A DNA stretch of 64,000 bases from Paenibacillus sp. FSL R7-0273 (GTDB lineage: Bacteria; Bacillota; Bacilli; Paenibacillales; Paenibacillaceae). This document shows positions 16,935-26,792 of this stretch, in pieces. The notes beneath the pieces are model-generated. The model worked only from the letters and a program-made list of their open reading frames with translations, had not been told where the DNA came from and did not search any database. A program made the translations under genes and the position numbers. Every line of letters starts with the position of its first letter. Positions within the stretch are counted from its first letter, which is position 1. The DNA lies in NCBI RefSeq assembly GCF_000758625.1, contig NZ_CP009283.1:571501-635500 (forward strand), given 5' to 3'.

Positions 16935-17975
16935 TCATTTGCTTGCAGCCCGGATTCCGCCTTCCTCCTGCGAATCAGCGAGCTGTACATTGCCGAGAAA
17001 AGCAGAGACACGGCGCAGATATTCGCGGGGATGCTCGCGGAACAGCAGCTCATGGTGGCTGTCCTCAATAATCCAGGAGCCGGAATAAGGATTGCTCTGG
17101 TTGGCCGCCAGCTCCTCGGCAATCGGATAAGGCGCCTTGTCATCCTTAGTGCCGTGCATGAACAGGATCGGGAAGGAATAATCCTCCTTTTTAACTTGGC
17201 TGTAAGGAATCTGATTCAGTCCCGTTCCGTTCAGCACAGGGAACAGAAGCTCCATAATTTCCAGGGAGGGCTGGCGCGGCAGATCAATATTCTGCTTGAT
17301 ATTATGATAAAGGGTATCCGGCTCCAGCAGGAACGTGCTGTCCAGAATCATGGCATCAACGTCCTCTGTTACAAGCCCGGCCTGAAGCGCAGTGCCCGCA
17401 CCCATAGAGAAGCCCCATACGACAATCTCACGGGCCCCCCGCTCCTTGGCAAAATTAATAGCGCCGAGCAGCTGCTGGGATTCCTTTTTGCCGCCGGTAG
17501 CAATGTCCTTGTTAACCTGCGCGGCGAAGCCGTAATCGAACATGACGACATTAAAGTTCAGGCTATGCGCATAATGGGCCAGATCATACATGGGCACCCA
17601 GGTCTCTTCGCGGTTCGCCCCGTAGCCGTGGCTGAACACGATGGTCTTGGTTGAGCCTTCAGACGGGATATACCAGCCCTGCATCGTGCGGCTGCCGTCA
17701 AGCGCCGGGAAGTTTACATCCTCATATTCCAGCCCCTTGGCAATCATAGGCGTAGAATAGAGCGGGGCTACCGTCGGATTGGACAGCACCCAGGCGATAT
17801 AGGCATGCAGTGCAATGAAACAGAAAACAAAGAAGAAAAAGACCGATAGCAGCAATGCTACAACAATATGCTTAAAACGGATCATCCGCAGTGAAATCTG
17901 ATGTGCTGCATCCGGCTTGTGCTTATCAGGCTTGTGTGAGACCGGCGGGCCGGTACGGAGAGTTGCCAGATCCAT
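16935..17975 (-). CDS. Membrane-anchored alpha/beta hydrolase
   Basis: A 346-residue alpha/beta hydrolase with a basic N-terminus and one membrane helix (about 35-60, rich in Phe/Val/Leu), so the catalytic domain probably sits outside the membrane. Nucleophile elbow G-F-S-M-G (VVWGFSMGAGTA), oxyanion strand VFSHGYGANRE, acid Asp in MHGTKDDKAPY and catalytic His in EDSHHELLF are visible. It resembles the YqkD/BAAT-type hydrolases of Bacilli. Substrate unknown. I used the ATG with AGGAG eight bases upstream rather than the GTG three codons earlier. Confidence 0.85.
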   Translation of the reverse strand: MDLATLRTGPPVSHKPDKHKPDAAHQISLRMIRFKHIVVALLLSVFFFFVFCFIALHAYIAWVLSNPTVAPLYSTPMIAKGLEYEDVNFPALDGSRTMQGWYIPSEGSTKTIVFSHGYGANREETWVPMYDLAHYAHSLNFNVVMFDYGFAAQVNKDIATGGKKESQQLLGAINFAKERGAREIVVWGFSMGAGTALQAGLVTEDVDAMILDSTFLLEPDTLYHNIKQNIDLPRQPSLEIMELLFPVLNGTGLNQIPYSQVKKEDYSFPILFMHGTKDDKAPYPIAEELAANQSNPYSGSWIIEDSHHELLFREHPREYLRRVSAFLGNVQLADSQEEGGIRAASK

Positions 17976-18166
17976 ATTGTCCACTCCTAAAAAAATAATT
18001 CATATGTTTAATCGTAGGTTGCAGACCCTGCAAAGTCAATGAATTCGCCGCTTTTGTAATGTAAATGTAAAGTGGGCCCCAGGCTTTTCCGGCCCCTTTA
18101 TTATGCTGGACTTTCCCTGGACTTTTGCTCTAAGATAGAATTGACTATGTAGAATAATGTAACCGG

Positions 18167-18183
18167 GTTTCATTTAATGAAAC
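18167..18183 (+). promoter_or_regulatory. Palindromic operator before the IclR regulator
   Basis: GTTTCATTTAATGAAAC, a 17-base dyad ending 18 bases before the GTG start. Nearly the same palindrome precedes acnA at 24278-24294, with changes only at the two symmetric positions 8 and 10. This suggests that one regulator binds both, most simply the IclR protein itself. Confidence 0.65.
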
Positions 18184-18201
18184 AGGTAAGGGGAGAATAA
18201 C

Positions 18202-18945
18202 GTGGAGGACCGTAAACTGACTGTCCGCGCTGTGGAAAGGGCGCTCGATATATTGCTGTGCTTTACCCGTGATAGTGATCTAAGCCTTACGGAGATTGCC
18301 GGAAGGATCAATCTGCACAAAAGTACAGTACACCGTCTGCTGACAACACTTGAGGAAAAAGGATTCCTGCTGCGCAATGAAGCGACGGATAAATACCGGC
18401 TTGGCATCCGGGTCTGGGAGCTGTCCACCCATCTGCCGACGCTTGATGAACCGGCGGTGCTGCTGCTTCCGGCAATGGAGCGGCTGCGCGACCGGCTTGG
18501 AGAGACAGTCAGCCTGTATCTGCGTGATGATCTGGAGCGTGTGCGCATCCAGGCTGTACAGAGTCATCAGGCAATCCGCCGTGTGGCGCAGATTGGCGCC
18601 CGGCTGCCGTTGTCCGTCGGTGCCTCCAGCAAGGTACTGGCTGCCTATGCGCCGTCTGAGGTTCAGGTGCGCCTGCTGGCCGACCCCTCCTGGCCGGAGA
18701 GTGTGGACCGCAGTCTTTATCTGGAGCAGCTGAGAGAGATTACACGCCGGGGCTACGCAACCAGCTTTGAGGAGCGGGAATCCGGCGCGGCTGCAGTAGC
18801 GGTGCCGATTGTCGGACGCAGCGGCAAGGTGGTAGCGGCGCTGTCTCTTTCAGGGCCCGTCAGCCGGCTGTCACAGGAGACCCTGCAGCAATATGCTGTC
18901 ATTCTTGCGGAAAATGCTGCGGAAATGGGTCTGATGATCGGCTGA
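18202..18945 (+). CDS. IclR family transcriptional regulator
   Basis: A 247-residue regulator. The N-terminal winged helix-turn-helix (residues about 6-68) contains VRAVERALDILLCF, SLTEIAGRINLHKSTVHRLL and the wing GFLLRNEATDKYRLG. The C-terminal effector domain (80-247) holds LSVGASSKVLAAY and the typical ESGAAAVAVPI segment. Start GTG after AAGGGGAG. The palindrome at 18167 suggests autoregulation, and the matching palindrome at acnA suggests control of aconitase. IclR-family ligands are usually small acids; the ligand here is unknown. A long hairpin follows. Confidence 0.92.
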   Translation: MEDRKLTVRAVERALDILLCFTRDSDLSLTEIAGRINLHKSTVHRLLTTLEEKGFLLRNEATDKYRLGIRVWELSTHLPTLDEPAVLLLPAMERLRDRLGETVSLYLRDDLERVRIQAVQSHQAIRRVAQIGARLPLSVGASSKVLAAYAPSEVQVRLLADPSWPESVDRSLYLEQLREITRRGYATSFEERESGAAAVAVPIVGRSGKVVAALSLSGPVSRLSQETLQQYAVILAENAAEMGLMIG

Positions 18946-19008
18946 GGTGAAATGCGCAAACTGCCCTTATAATCGTTATGGAAGCGGTTAAATAGGGTAT
19001 ATAAAAGT

Positions 19009-19082
19009 AAACGTCAGTCAAAACCGGAGTGATATGGAAAAAGGAAATGATATCCATCGGTTTAGTGGGCTGGCGTTTTTTT
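19009..19082 (+). terminator. Long-stem terminator after the IclR gene
   Basis: AAACGTCAG...AACCG pairs imperfectly with CGGTT...CTGGCGTTT; an inner ATGGA/TCCAT pair extends it, and seven Ts follow. Confidence 0.7.
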
Positions 19083-19097
19083 ATACTAACTGAAAAA

Positions 19098-19126
19098 TTG
19101 TATCTGCGCCCAAAATGAACTATGAT
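19098..19126 (+). promoter_or_regulatory. Promoter of the LuxR-type regulator gene
   Basis: TTGTAT and TATGAT with a 17-base spacer, about 80 bases before the start codon. Confidence 0.6.
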
Positions 19127-19208
19127 AAAAAGCTATATATAGAAAAGTAGGAAGTGGAAATTTGCGCATATATAAGTTCATTGTTAAATCCGGGCAAGGG
19201 GTGATTCT

Positions 19209-21422
19209 ATGATTGCGGCAGTGCCAGACACATTGATGGAAGAGATTCAGCAGCTGCAGGATACGTTCAGTGCAGCTGCGGATCAGGCTATCGTGCTTAC
19301 GGACCGGGAGGGAAAAATGATTACCTCCCCCACAACTCCGGCCAGCTTCTCCAAGGAGCTGCTGGAATTCCTGCAGAGCGCATCCCGCGGCTTTGACCAG
19401 CTGCTGCACCGGCTGGAGGAGTTAGATGATTCTGCCGTCATGGAGTGGGTTCCCGGACTAAAGTATGTTCTTACTCCGCTGGATGCAGGCTATGGCCAAG
19501 TCTACTATTTATGGTCAGGGCTCTATATGGAGCAGGGAACCAAAGCTCAGGTGCTGGACATGTTTGAAGCACGGATGCAGGAGCATCCTGCCTACAGCCG
19601 GCTGATATCCGGTCTGCGTGCCACTCCGGAACTCTCCCGGGAGCGGATCGCTGAAATCAGGAAGAGCTTTACCACGCTTGCGCGTATTATGTGCAGGCTG
19701 CTGGCCGGATGGGTGATGAAGCCGCAGAAGGAACAGGATAACCGGCTCATCAGCTCTCTCCTGGAGCAGCTGGAGACGGATTTCCTGGACATTGATGCTG
19801 TGCTGCGGCTGCTTGCCGCAACGGGAGACGGCCTGTATGCCTTTGCCCGTGAGACGGATAAAGGAATATTTAGAATTGACCACGCTGCAGGCAAAGAGGG
19901 GCAGCTGCTGCTGAATGCGGTTTTCCGGCAGGGCGAAGGGTTTATGGGCCAGGCTATTCTCGGCAAAGAGCCCCGGCACTGGCGGGAGATATCCAAGGAT
20001 CCGGGAACCCTGTTTTTTACCGGACTGGGCATGGAGCCTCCGGATTATTTATCCTGCTATCCGGTTCAGACCGGCAATGAACAGCGTGCTCTGCTGCTTG
20101 CAGCCGGTGCGGCCGGAAGCCGGCGGGAAGGCGGAGAGCGGCAGGAGCAGATGATTGCCTCACTGCTGGGCATATCCCGGCGGGGGGAGCAGCTGCTGCA
20201 CCGGGCACAGCTTGGCGCGGAAGGCGCGCTGCGCCTCAAGGAAGCGGCATTGGAGCTTCAGCGTGCCGGATCGCTCCGGGAGCTGGGGACAGTGCTGCTT
20301 GATGTGGTGACAGGGCTGCCTCTTTCGCCTTCTTCGGTACTGGTGCATTTTCAGAACGGGGAGCATTCCGCCCATACATACTGCGCGAGAGGCTGGGCAG
20401 CTGAGCCGGAGGATTATTATGTCAGGGAGCTGCAGGCCCGTTATTCACCCCAGTCCTTTCTGTCATCCGCTATAATACACGAGGACGGTGCCGGGCAGGT
20501 GCTGCTAGAATGTCCATTATTGTCGGGAAATGGATTCAAGGGTGTGCTCGCGGTGGGATTCAGGCAGCGGGGAGAAGCTGAGCAGTGGTTAACCCTGCTG
20601 GAAACGATTGCGGAAATGGCCGGTGCGTCCATCTGCCTGATCGAGAAAGACAGCAGATACTCCAGACAGTCAGAGGTGTTATTGACTAACTTCCGCGAAT
20701 TTCTTCAAATAAATAGTCCGCAGCTCTATTATTGTTCCCTTGATGCCTCAGAGCTGGCAAGCGGCTTCGCCCGCTATCTGGAGCACACGGAGGCTGAGGC
20801 TGGTTTGCTGCGGCGGGCCTGTCTGCTTGCCCCGTTCCGCAGTGATCTTTTGGCTGAGTATGGATTCTTTGACAGGGAGCTTGAGCTGCTGGAGGCAGCG
20901 GACCAGCTGCGGTCACAGCGGCTAGCGCTTGATAAGCCGGAGCTGCCGGGGCCAGCGAAGCTGCTTGTGCTTGTTCTGCAGCATACGGGCGGACAGGCGG
21001 ACCGCAATCAGCCTGCCGGCCAGCAGCAGAAATGGATTGATCCGGCCAGGTTCTTAATGGAGCCTGATGTAGGCGCTGCTGCTGTTGAAGACAAGCTGCA
21101 GTCATCCTTTCAGCAGTTCCTGCAGAGCCGTACGGATTTACGCCCCAAGAAACGGGTAATTACGGGAGCGAGGCTGCTGGACAGTGCCGCACTGACCCTG
21201 CCCAAAGAGGAATGGGGCATTTCGCGGCGCGAGGAAGAGGTGCTTGAGCTGATTGTACAGGGCAAGACAAATAAAGAAATTGCCGGTGCCCTGTTTATCA
21301 GCGAGCATACTGTCAAAAACCATCTAAGCCGTATTTTCAGCAAAATGAATGTGACCGACCGCTCGCAGATTATTGCCCTTATATATAAGCGGATTCTTCA
21401 TTCGGAGCGGATTGAGATTTGA
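19209..21422 (+). CDS. Large sensory LuxR-type transcriptional regulator
   Basis: A 737-residue protein. The C-terminal 70 residues are a LuxR/NarL helix-turn-helix (SRREEEVLELIVQGKTNKEI, ISEHTVKNHLSRIFSKMNV). The N-terminal ~150 residues (LQDTFSAAADQAIVLTDREG) resemble the PocR ligand-sensing domain, and the middle (about 200-340 and 370-490) looks like two GAF-type domains (GEGFMGQAILGKE; LLSGNGFKGVLAVGF). There is no receiver domain and no kinase beside it, so it probably senses a small molecule directly. Target genes are unknown. AAGGGG precedes the ATG; its own promoter and terminator make it a single unit. Confidence 0.8.
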   Translation: MIAAVPDTLMEEIQQLQDTFSAAADQAIVLTDREGKMITSPTTPASFSKELLEFLQSASRGFDQLLHRLEELDDSAVMEWVPGLKYVLTPLDAGYGQVYYLWSGLYMEQGTKAQVLDMFEARMQEHPAYSRLISGLRATPELSRERIAEIRKSFTTLARIMCRLLAGWVMKPQKEQDNRLISSLLEQLETDFLDIDAVLRLLAATGDGLYAFARETDKGIFRIDHAAGKEGQLLLNAVFRQGEGFMGQAILGKEPRHWREISKDPGTLFFTGLGMEPPDYLSCYPVQTGNEQRALLLAAGAAGSRREGGERQEQMIASLLGISRRGEQLLHRAQLGAEGALRLKEAALELQRAGSLRELGTVLLDVVTGLPLSPSSVLVHFQNGEHSAHTYCARGWAAEPEDYYVRELQARYSPQSFLSSAIIHEDGAGQVLLECPLLSGNGFKGVLAVGFRQRGEAEQWLTLLETIAEMAGASICLIEKDSRYSRQSEVLLTNFREFLQINSPQLYYCSLDASELASGFARYLEHTEAEAGLLRRACLLAPFRSDLLAEYGFFDRELELLEAADQLRSQRLALDKPELPGPAKLLVLVLQHTGGQADRNQPAGQQQKWIDPARFLMEPDVGAAAVEDKLQSSFQQFLQSRTDLRPKKRVITGARLLDSAALTLPKEEWGISRREEEVLELIVQGKTNKEIAGALFISEHTVKNHLSRIFSKMNVTDRSQIIALIYKRILHSERIEI

Positions 21423-21436
21423 CAGGTCCGATAAAT

Positions 21437-21483
21437 AAAACAGCCCCCGCTGCTTCTTCTGGAAGCAGCGGGGGCTGTTTTTA
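21437..21483. terminator. Bidirectional terminator between the LuxR gene and acnA
   Basis: Perfect arms AACAGCCCCCGCTGCTTC and GAAGCAGCGGGGGCTGTT around a four-base loop, with A/T runs outside. Confidence 0.93.
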
Positions 21484-21518
21484 TTTGGGTCCGGCCGGCA
21501 GGCCGGATTCAAGACGAA

Positions 21519-24263
21519 TTATTCTACAGGCAGCGCTGTTTCTGAAGCAGTAGCGTCAGCCAGCATCTGGCGGAGCACCGTCTGTAGAATACCGCCATTG
21601 CGGTAGTAGTCAATATCCACTGTGCTGTCCAGACGGGCAATTACCGGGAATTCAAACTGCGTGCCGTCTTCACGGGTAGCTGTAACGGTAAGCTCCTGGC
21701 CCGGGAGCACATAGTTGTCGAGACCGGTAATGTTGAAGGTCTCGCGTCCGGTCAGGCCCATGCTGCTCCAGCCGTGGCCTTCCTGGAACTGCAGCGGGAG
21801 TACGCCCATGCCGACCAGGTTACTGCGGTGAATCCGCTCGAAGCTCTCGGCGATAACCGCCTTGACTCCCAGCAGCAGCGTGCCCTTGGCTGCCCAGTCA
21901 CGCGAGCTGCCCGTGCCGTATTCCTTGCCGGCAATAACGACCAGATTCTGGCCGGCCGACTGGTACAGCATGGAGGCATCATAGATGGACATGACCTCCT
22001 CACTTGGCAGGAAGGTGGTCACACCGCCCTCTGTTCCCGGAGCAACCGCGTTACGGATACGGATGTTGGCGAATGTACCGCGCATCATCACTTCATGATT
22101 CCCGCGGCGTGAGCCGTAGGAGTTGAAGTCAGCGCGTTCCACGCCGTGGCTGCGCAGGTATTCCCCGGCAGGTCCGGATGTGGAGATATTACCTGCCGGT
22201 GAGATGTGGTCCGTTGTAACGGAATCGCCCAGCAGTGCCAGCACGCGTGCATTGGTAACATCCTTGATGTCGCCGATGCCGTCTGCCAGATTCTCGAAGA
22301 ACGGCGGGTTCTGGATGTAGGTGGAATTGTCATCCCACTCATACAGCTCGCCTTCCGGTACTGGGATAGCGTTCCAGCGCTCATTGGCAGTGAACACATT
22401 CTCATATTTACGGCGGAACATTTCCGGACTGAGCGACAGGCCGATTGCTTCGCGGATCTCCGCGGAGGTTGGCCAGATGTCCTTCAGGAAGACAGGCTCT
22501 CCCTGCGGATCGTAGCCGAGCGGCTCAGTCTGCAGGTCGATGTTAACCGTACCGGCCAGAGCGTAAGCCACAACAAGCGGCGGTGAAGCCAGGTAGTTGG
22601 CTTTGACCTGGGCATGCACACGGCCTTCAAAGTTACGGTTGCCGGATATTACAGCGGCTACCGTCATATCATTGTCAGAGATGGCCTGGCTGACCTCATC
22701 CGGCAGCGGGCCGGAGTTGCCGATACAGGTCGCACAGCCGTAGCCGGCCAGATAGAAGCCCAGGGCTTCCAGCGGCTTCAGCAGATCCGCCTTCTCCAGG
22801 TATTCGGTAACGACAAGGGAACCCGGAGTCAAGCTGCTTTTTACATAACCCGGTTTAGTCAGACCGCGTTCAACAGCCTTCTTGGCGAGCAGTCCCGCAC
22901 CAAGCATAACGCTTGGGTTGGAGGTGTTCGTACAGCTGGTGATGGCGGCAATAACAACGGCTCCGGTGCCCATCTTGCTCGTGCTGCCGTTCTTATGCTG
23001 AACCTCCACAACCTCTGCAATCTTCTCGTCGCTCAGGCTATAGCCGCCTTTGTCGACCGGTGTGCGGATAATACCTTCGAAATTCTCCTTCATATGCGAC
23101 AGCTCAACACGGTCCTGCGGACGCTTAGGTCCGGCAAGGCTCGGAACAACCGAGGCCAGATCAAGCTCGATGACGTCGCTGAACTGCGGATCAGGTGTAT
23201 CTGCAGTACGGAACATGCCCTGTGCCTTATAGTAATCACCGACCAGCTCAACCAGCTCATCCGGACGACCGGTGCTGCGCAGGTAAGCCAGCGTTTCTTC
23301 GTCTACAGGGAAGAAGCCGATGGTTGCCCCGTATTCAGGAGCCATGTTAGCAACTGTAGCGCGGTCAGCCAGACTGATATTGGCCAGACCCGGGCCGTAG
23401 AATTCGACGAACTTGCCGACTACGCCCTTCTTACGCAGCATCTGGGTAACAGTCAGGGCCAAATCGGTTGCCGTAGCCCCTTCCATCAGGCTGCCGGTAA
23501 GCTTGAAGCCTACAACCTCAGGTGTGACAAAATAAAGCGGCTGCCCCAGCATCCCCGCTTCAGCCTCAATCCCGCCGACACCCCAGCCGACAACGCCAAG
23601 GCCGTTGATCATGGTGGTGTGGGAGTCTGTACCGACAAGGGAATCCGGATAAACCACAGTTTCACCATCAACAGTCTTAGTGGCCGCGACAGAAGCCAGG
23701 TACTCCAGGTTGACCTGGTGGACGATTCCCGTTGCCGGAGGAACGGCGCGGAAATTGTTGAATGCAGTCTGTGCCCAGCGCAGGAAGCGGTAGCGCTCCT
23801 CGTTGCGTTCAAACTCTACATTCATATTGTATTCGAGTGCATCGGCCGTACCGAATGCATCAACCATGACGGAATGGTCAATAACAAGATCTACAGGAAC
23901 AAGCGGATTAATCTTCTTCGGATCTCCGCCGGCCTTCTTAACGGTATCGCGCATGGCCGCCAGATCGACTACCACCGGGACACCGGTGAAATCCTGCAGC
24001 ACGATGCGCGCCGGAATAAACGGGATTTCCTTGTTGCGGTCAATGCCGCCGGCCCAGCCGGCCAGCTGCTTCACATGCTCTTCGGTAATTGCCCGTCCGT
24101 CATACTGCCGGACAGCAGCCTCCAGCAGCACTTTAATGGAAAAGGGAAGTGAGGATATGTCGCCCACGCCCTGTTGTTCTAGGGAATTCAGATCATAGTA
24201 GCGGTAGAATTTGCCGCCTGATTCCAGGCTCTTGGACAGTGAAAAATGGTCCTTGCTTGGCAT
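21519..24263 (-). CDS. acnA: Aconitate hydratase
   Basis: Interconverts citrate and isocitrate in the TCA cycle; many homologs also bind RNA when the cluster is lost. The 914-residue protein matches the AcnA/CitB/IRP1 type. Cluster Cys residues are in [10 protein letters not shown] and [32 protein letters not shown] and the C-terminal swivel domain [18 protein letters not shown] are intact. The start follows AAGGAGG (24263); twelve more codons in the open frame overlap the operator. Upstream lie a promoter and a palindrome shared with the IclR gene. Confidence 0.97.
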   Translation of the reverse strand: MPSKDHFSLSKSLESGGKFYRYYDLNSLEQQGVGDISSLPFSIKVLLEAAVRQYDGRAITEEHVKQLAGWAGGIDRNKEIPFIPARIVLQDFTGVPVVVDLAAMRDTVKKAGGDPKKINPLVPVDLVIDHSVMVDAFGTADALEYNMNVEFERNEERYRFLRWAQTAFNNFRAVPPATGIVHQVNLEYLASVAATKTVDGETVVYPDSLVGTDSHTTMINGLGVVGWGVGGIEAEAGMLGQPLYFVTPEVVGFKLTGSLMEGATATDLALTVTQMLRKKGVVGKFVEFYGPGLANISLADRATVANMAPEYGATIGFFPVDEETLAYLRSTGRPDELVELVGDYYKAQGMFRTADTPDPQFSDVIELDLASVVPSLAGPKRPQDRVELSHMKENFEGIIRTPVDKGGYSLSDEKIAEVVEVQHKNGSTSKMGTGAVVIAAITSCTNTSNPSVMLGAGLLAKKAVERGLTKPGYVKSSLTPGSLVVTEYLEKADLLKPLEALGFYLAGYGCATCIGNSGPLPDEVSQAISDNDMTVAAVISGNRNFEGRVHAQVKANYLASPPLVVAYALAGTVNIDLQTEPLGYDPQGEPVFLKDIWPTSAEIREAIGLSLSPEMFRRKYENVFTANERWNAIPVPEGELYEWDDNSTYIQNPPFFENLADGIGDIKDVTNARVLALLGDSVTTDHISPAGNISTSGPAGEYLRSHGVERADFNSYGSRRGNHEVMMRGTFANIRIRNAVAPGTEGGVTTFLPSEEVMSIYDASMLYQSAGQNLVVIAGKEYGTGSSRDWAAKGTLLLGVKAVIAESFERIHRSNLVGMGVLPLQFQEGHGWSSMGLTGRETFNITGLDNYVLPGQELTVTATREDGTQFEFPVIARLDSTVDIDYYRNGGILQTVLRQMLADATASETALPVE

Positions 24264-24277
24264 ATATGCGCCTCCTT

Positions 24278-24294
24278 GTTTCATCTGATGAAAC
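24278..24294 (-). promoter_or_regulatory. Palindromic operator before acnA
   Basis: GTTTCATCTGATGAAAC, perfect eight-base arms around one base, directly upstream of the acnA ribosome binding site and downstream of its likely transcription start, where a bound repressor could block elongation. It matches the IclR-gene palindrome at 15 of 17 positions. Confidence 0.65.
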
Positions 24295-24319
24295 TCCATT
24301 TCATATTGCGTATAAATAA

Positions 24320-24348
24320 AGTATAACGGTTACATAGATGAGAGTAAA
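24320..24348 (-). promoter_or_regulatory. Promoter of acnA
   Basis: On the minus strand TTTACT and TATACT are separated by 17 bases; the start point would fall near 24313. Confidence 0.55.
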
Positions 24349-24596
24349 GTTTTTTTTGCTGCTTAATTCGCCCAGTTTTCCCTGCAGGACGGTTCATTTA
24401 TCCGGCCTGCAGCATGTGAATTTGCACACAATGAGAGGAGTCTGCCGGAGTGCCGGCAACCGGCTGGAATACCAGAAGCAGAAGCCGGCCTGCCCCGTGC
24501 TATTTTACCCGTCATATGCCTGTTTCCGCCTGTATAGCATCACCTTTCCGCACATATATATAGGACAGCAGCCAAACAGGGAAAGGCGGTTATGAG
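24349..24596. other. Spacer between acnA promoter and the amidase-like gene
   Basis: No gene seen. It is GC-mixed and contains several GCCGGC-type words but no clear hairpin with a T-run. The amidase-like gene promoter should lie here; I could not pick one. Confidence 0.4.
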
Positions 24597-25625
24597 ATGG
24601 AGCAGGCGTGGAAAAAAAGTCTGTATGCTTATGTTGATCTACTGAATAAAGGCCGGGTCGCTCCCGCATATGCACAGGGCCAGGGTACCGTAAAGGATCT
24701 CCGGTTCCACAAATTGCAGGGGGAGCGTTCACGCCGGCTTGCACAATGGTATGAACGCCGCAGCATTACCCCGCTGCGCGGCGAGACCGGTGTCCGGACG
24801 CTGCGGACGGTGCGGCAGAATCCGGGTGAAATTGTAGCAGATGTGGCCCTGCACAGTGCACTCTATTATGAAAAGGGCGGAATCACGCACCGTGAGGATA
24901 AAATCGAATCCGAGCGGCTGACCTTTGTGCAGGCGGGGACCGGCTGGGAAATCGTAAATATTGAACGCAGTGTGCCTGAGCGAAGCTCCCAGCGCCGTAC
25001 GGGGGAGGCGGAGCCGGCGCTGCGGCTGTCCAAATGGGGCGAGGTGCTGCCGGCCCCGCAGCCGTCACAGCCGCTGCTGAACCGCAGGATTCTGCGCGGA
25101 ACCGCCGGCTCGAGAGAGGTGCGGTACCGTCGCGAAGAGGCGGCTGCCTATGCTGACCGGTGGTGGAAGGACGGCAATCCGGAGTTTGAGGTTTTTGACG
25201 TTGACTGCACCAATTACGTCTCCCAATGTCTCTTTGCAGGGGGAGCGCCTATCAACTATACTGGTAAAAGAGAAACGGGCTGGTGGTACAAAGGCTATAA
25301 CGGGGCCCAGGAATGGTGGAGCTTCAGCTGGGCTGTGTCGAACAGCCTGGAGCGGTATCTGAGCAGCCAGCGCAGCAGCGGACTCCGTGCCGAAGCGGTG
25401 GAGCGTCCGGACCAGCTCAGCCTGGGGGATGTCATCCTGTACGACTGGGACGGCAACGGCCATTTTCAGCACAGCACCATTGTCACCGCCTTTGATGCGG
25501 ATGGAATGCCGCTTGTGAACGCAAGGACGGTATCAAGCAGACACCGCTATTGGGATTATCGGGATTCCTATGCATGGACCGACAGAACGGCCTACCGTTT
25601 TTTTCATATTAATGACTACTTATAA
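24597..25625 (+). CDS. Amidase_6-type putative cysteine amidase/peptidase
   Basis: A 342-residue protein. Its C-terminal half (about 175-340) fits the Amidase_6 (PF12671) family: YRREEAAAYADRWW, FDVDCTNYVSQCLFAGG with the likely catalytic Cys, and HFQHSTIVTAF with the likely His. The N-terminal half is basic and lacks a recognisable domain. There is no signal peptide, which is unusual if it acts on the wall; relatives are found in spore and wall contexts, but its substrate is unknown. AAAGGCGG precedes the ATG. It lies 19 bases before ddl, so an envelope-related operon is possible. Confidence 0.75.
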   Translation: MEQAWKKSLYAYVDLLNKGRVAPAYAQGQGTVKDLRFHKLQGERSRRLAQWYERRSITPLRGETGVRTLRTVRQNPGEIVADVALHSALYYEKGGITHREDKIESERLTFVQAGTGWEIVNIERSVPERSSQRRTGEAEPALRLSKWGEVLPAPQPSQPLLNRRILRGTAGSREVRYRREEAAAYADRWWKDGNPEFEVFDVDCTNYVSQCLFAGGAPINYTGKRETGWWYKGYNGAQEWWSFSWAVSNSLERYLSSQRSSGLRAEAVERPDQLSLGDVILYDWDGNGHFQHSTIVTAFDADGMPLVNARTVSSRHRYWDYRDSYAWTDRTAYRFFHINDYL

Positions 25626-25644
25626 TTCAGAAAGAGGTTAGGGC

Positions 25645-26739
25645 ATGGGGAACACGAAATGTACCGTAGGACTGGTGTACGGGGGCAAATCCGGTGAGCA
25701 TGAGGTTTCGCTGCAGACGGCATTTGCGGTCATGAACGCTTTTGACTACGATAAATATGAGATTATTCCTTTTTATATTTCCAAACAGGGACTGTGGAAG
25801 GTCGGAGAGACCCTCGGCGCCCCGTACAGCAGAATCGAGCAGCTTAAGCTGGAGGGTCCGGCGGGCGATATGGGGATGGCGCTGAATACCGTATTCAGCG
25901 GGCTGAGCGGGGAAGGTCCTATTGTCGATGTGATGTTCCCGCTGCTCCACGGTACGAACGGTGAAGACGGCACCATCCAGGGCCTGTTCGAAATGGCTAA
26001 CATCCCTTATATCGGCGCGGGCGTTCTGGCATCTGCCGCAGGTATGGATAAGGTTGTAATGAAGAAGCTGTTCGGTGAAGCGGGGCTTGAGCAGTGCGAG
26101 TATTGCTATTTCAGCGCCGCAGCCTGGAAGCGCAAGAGCCACGAGCTGATCGTCGGTGTGGAGGATAAGCTGGGCTACCCGGTATTCGTCAAGCCGGCCA
26201 ATCTTGGATCAAGCGTCGGCATCTCCAAAGCATCGGATAAGGAGAGCCTGATCAAGGCTGTAGAGTTCGCTCTCCGGTATGATACAAAGGTGATTATTGA
26301 AGAGTTCGTGGATGCCCGTGAGGTGGAGGTAGCCGTACTGGGTAATGAAGAGCCCGAGGCATCGGTTCCGGGTGAAATCGTCTCTTCCGGTGAATATTAT
26401 GACTATGCAGCCAAGTACATCGACGGCAAGTCGCAGATGCTGATTCCCGCTCCGCTTGACCCGGAGGTGGCTGACCGTCTGCGCGAGGCGGCGCTCCAGG
26501 CCTTCCGGGCGATTGAAGGCAGCGGCATCACGCGTGCGGACTTTTTCCTGCGCAGGTCTGACAACAAGATTCTGATTAATGAAGTGAATACGATGCCGGG
26601 CTTTACGCCCTTCAGCATGTATCCGCTGCTATGGCGTGAGACAGGCGTCTCTTATCAGTCGCTGCTGGACCGTATGGTTGAGCTGGCGCTGGAGCGCTAC
26701 CAGTTCAGACAGAGCCTCAAGTACGACAACGAATCATAA
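25645..26739 (+). CDS. ddl: D-alanine--D-alanine ligase
   Basis: Makes the D-Ala-D-Ala dipeptide for peptidoglycan. The 364-residue ATP-grasp enzyme has the N-terminal VYGGKSGEHEVSLQ motif, FPLLHGTNGEDGTIQG, the ATP-binding VFVKPANLGSSVGISKA and the Mg-binding INEVNTMPGFT. The active-site loop contains the SSGEYYDYAAKYIDG segment with Tyr, typical of D-Ala-D-Ala rather than D-Ala-D-Lac ligases (inference from family knowledge). AAAGAGG precedes the ATG. It sits directly behind the Amidase_6 gene. Confidence 0.96.
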   Translation: MGNTKCTVGLVYGGKSGEHEVSLQTAFAVMNAFDYDKYEIIPFYISKQGLWKVGETLGAPYSRIEQLKLEGPAGDMGMALNTVFSGLSGEGPIVDVMFPLLHGTNGEDGTIQGLFEMANIPYIGAGVLASAAGMDKVVMKKLFGEAGLEQCEYCYFSAAAWKRKSHELIVGVEDKLGYPVFVKPANLGSSVGISKASDKESLIKAVEFALRYDTKVIIEEFVDAREVEVAVLGNEEPEASVPGEIVSSGEYYDYAAKYIDGKSQMLIPAPLDPEVADRLREAALQAFRAIEGSGITRADFFLRRSDNKILINEVNTMPGFTPFSMYPLLWRETGVSYQSLLDRMVELALERYQFRQSLKYDNES

Positions 26740-26792
26740 AATCTAAAGCGTGACGGCGGATCAGATCCGGCCGGGAAGGAGAATCGTAAGCA

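Noticed and set aside
22614..24152. 512-codon frame antisense to acnA
   Set aside because: Its mirror acnA is unmistakable, and the antisense product has no ribosome binding site and no family likeness; it is a codon-bias shadow.
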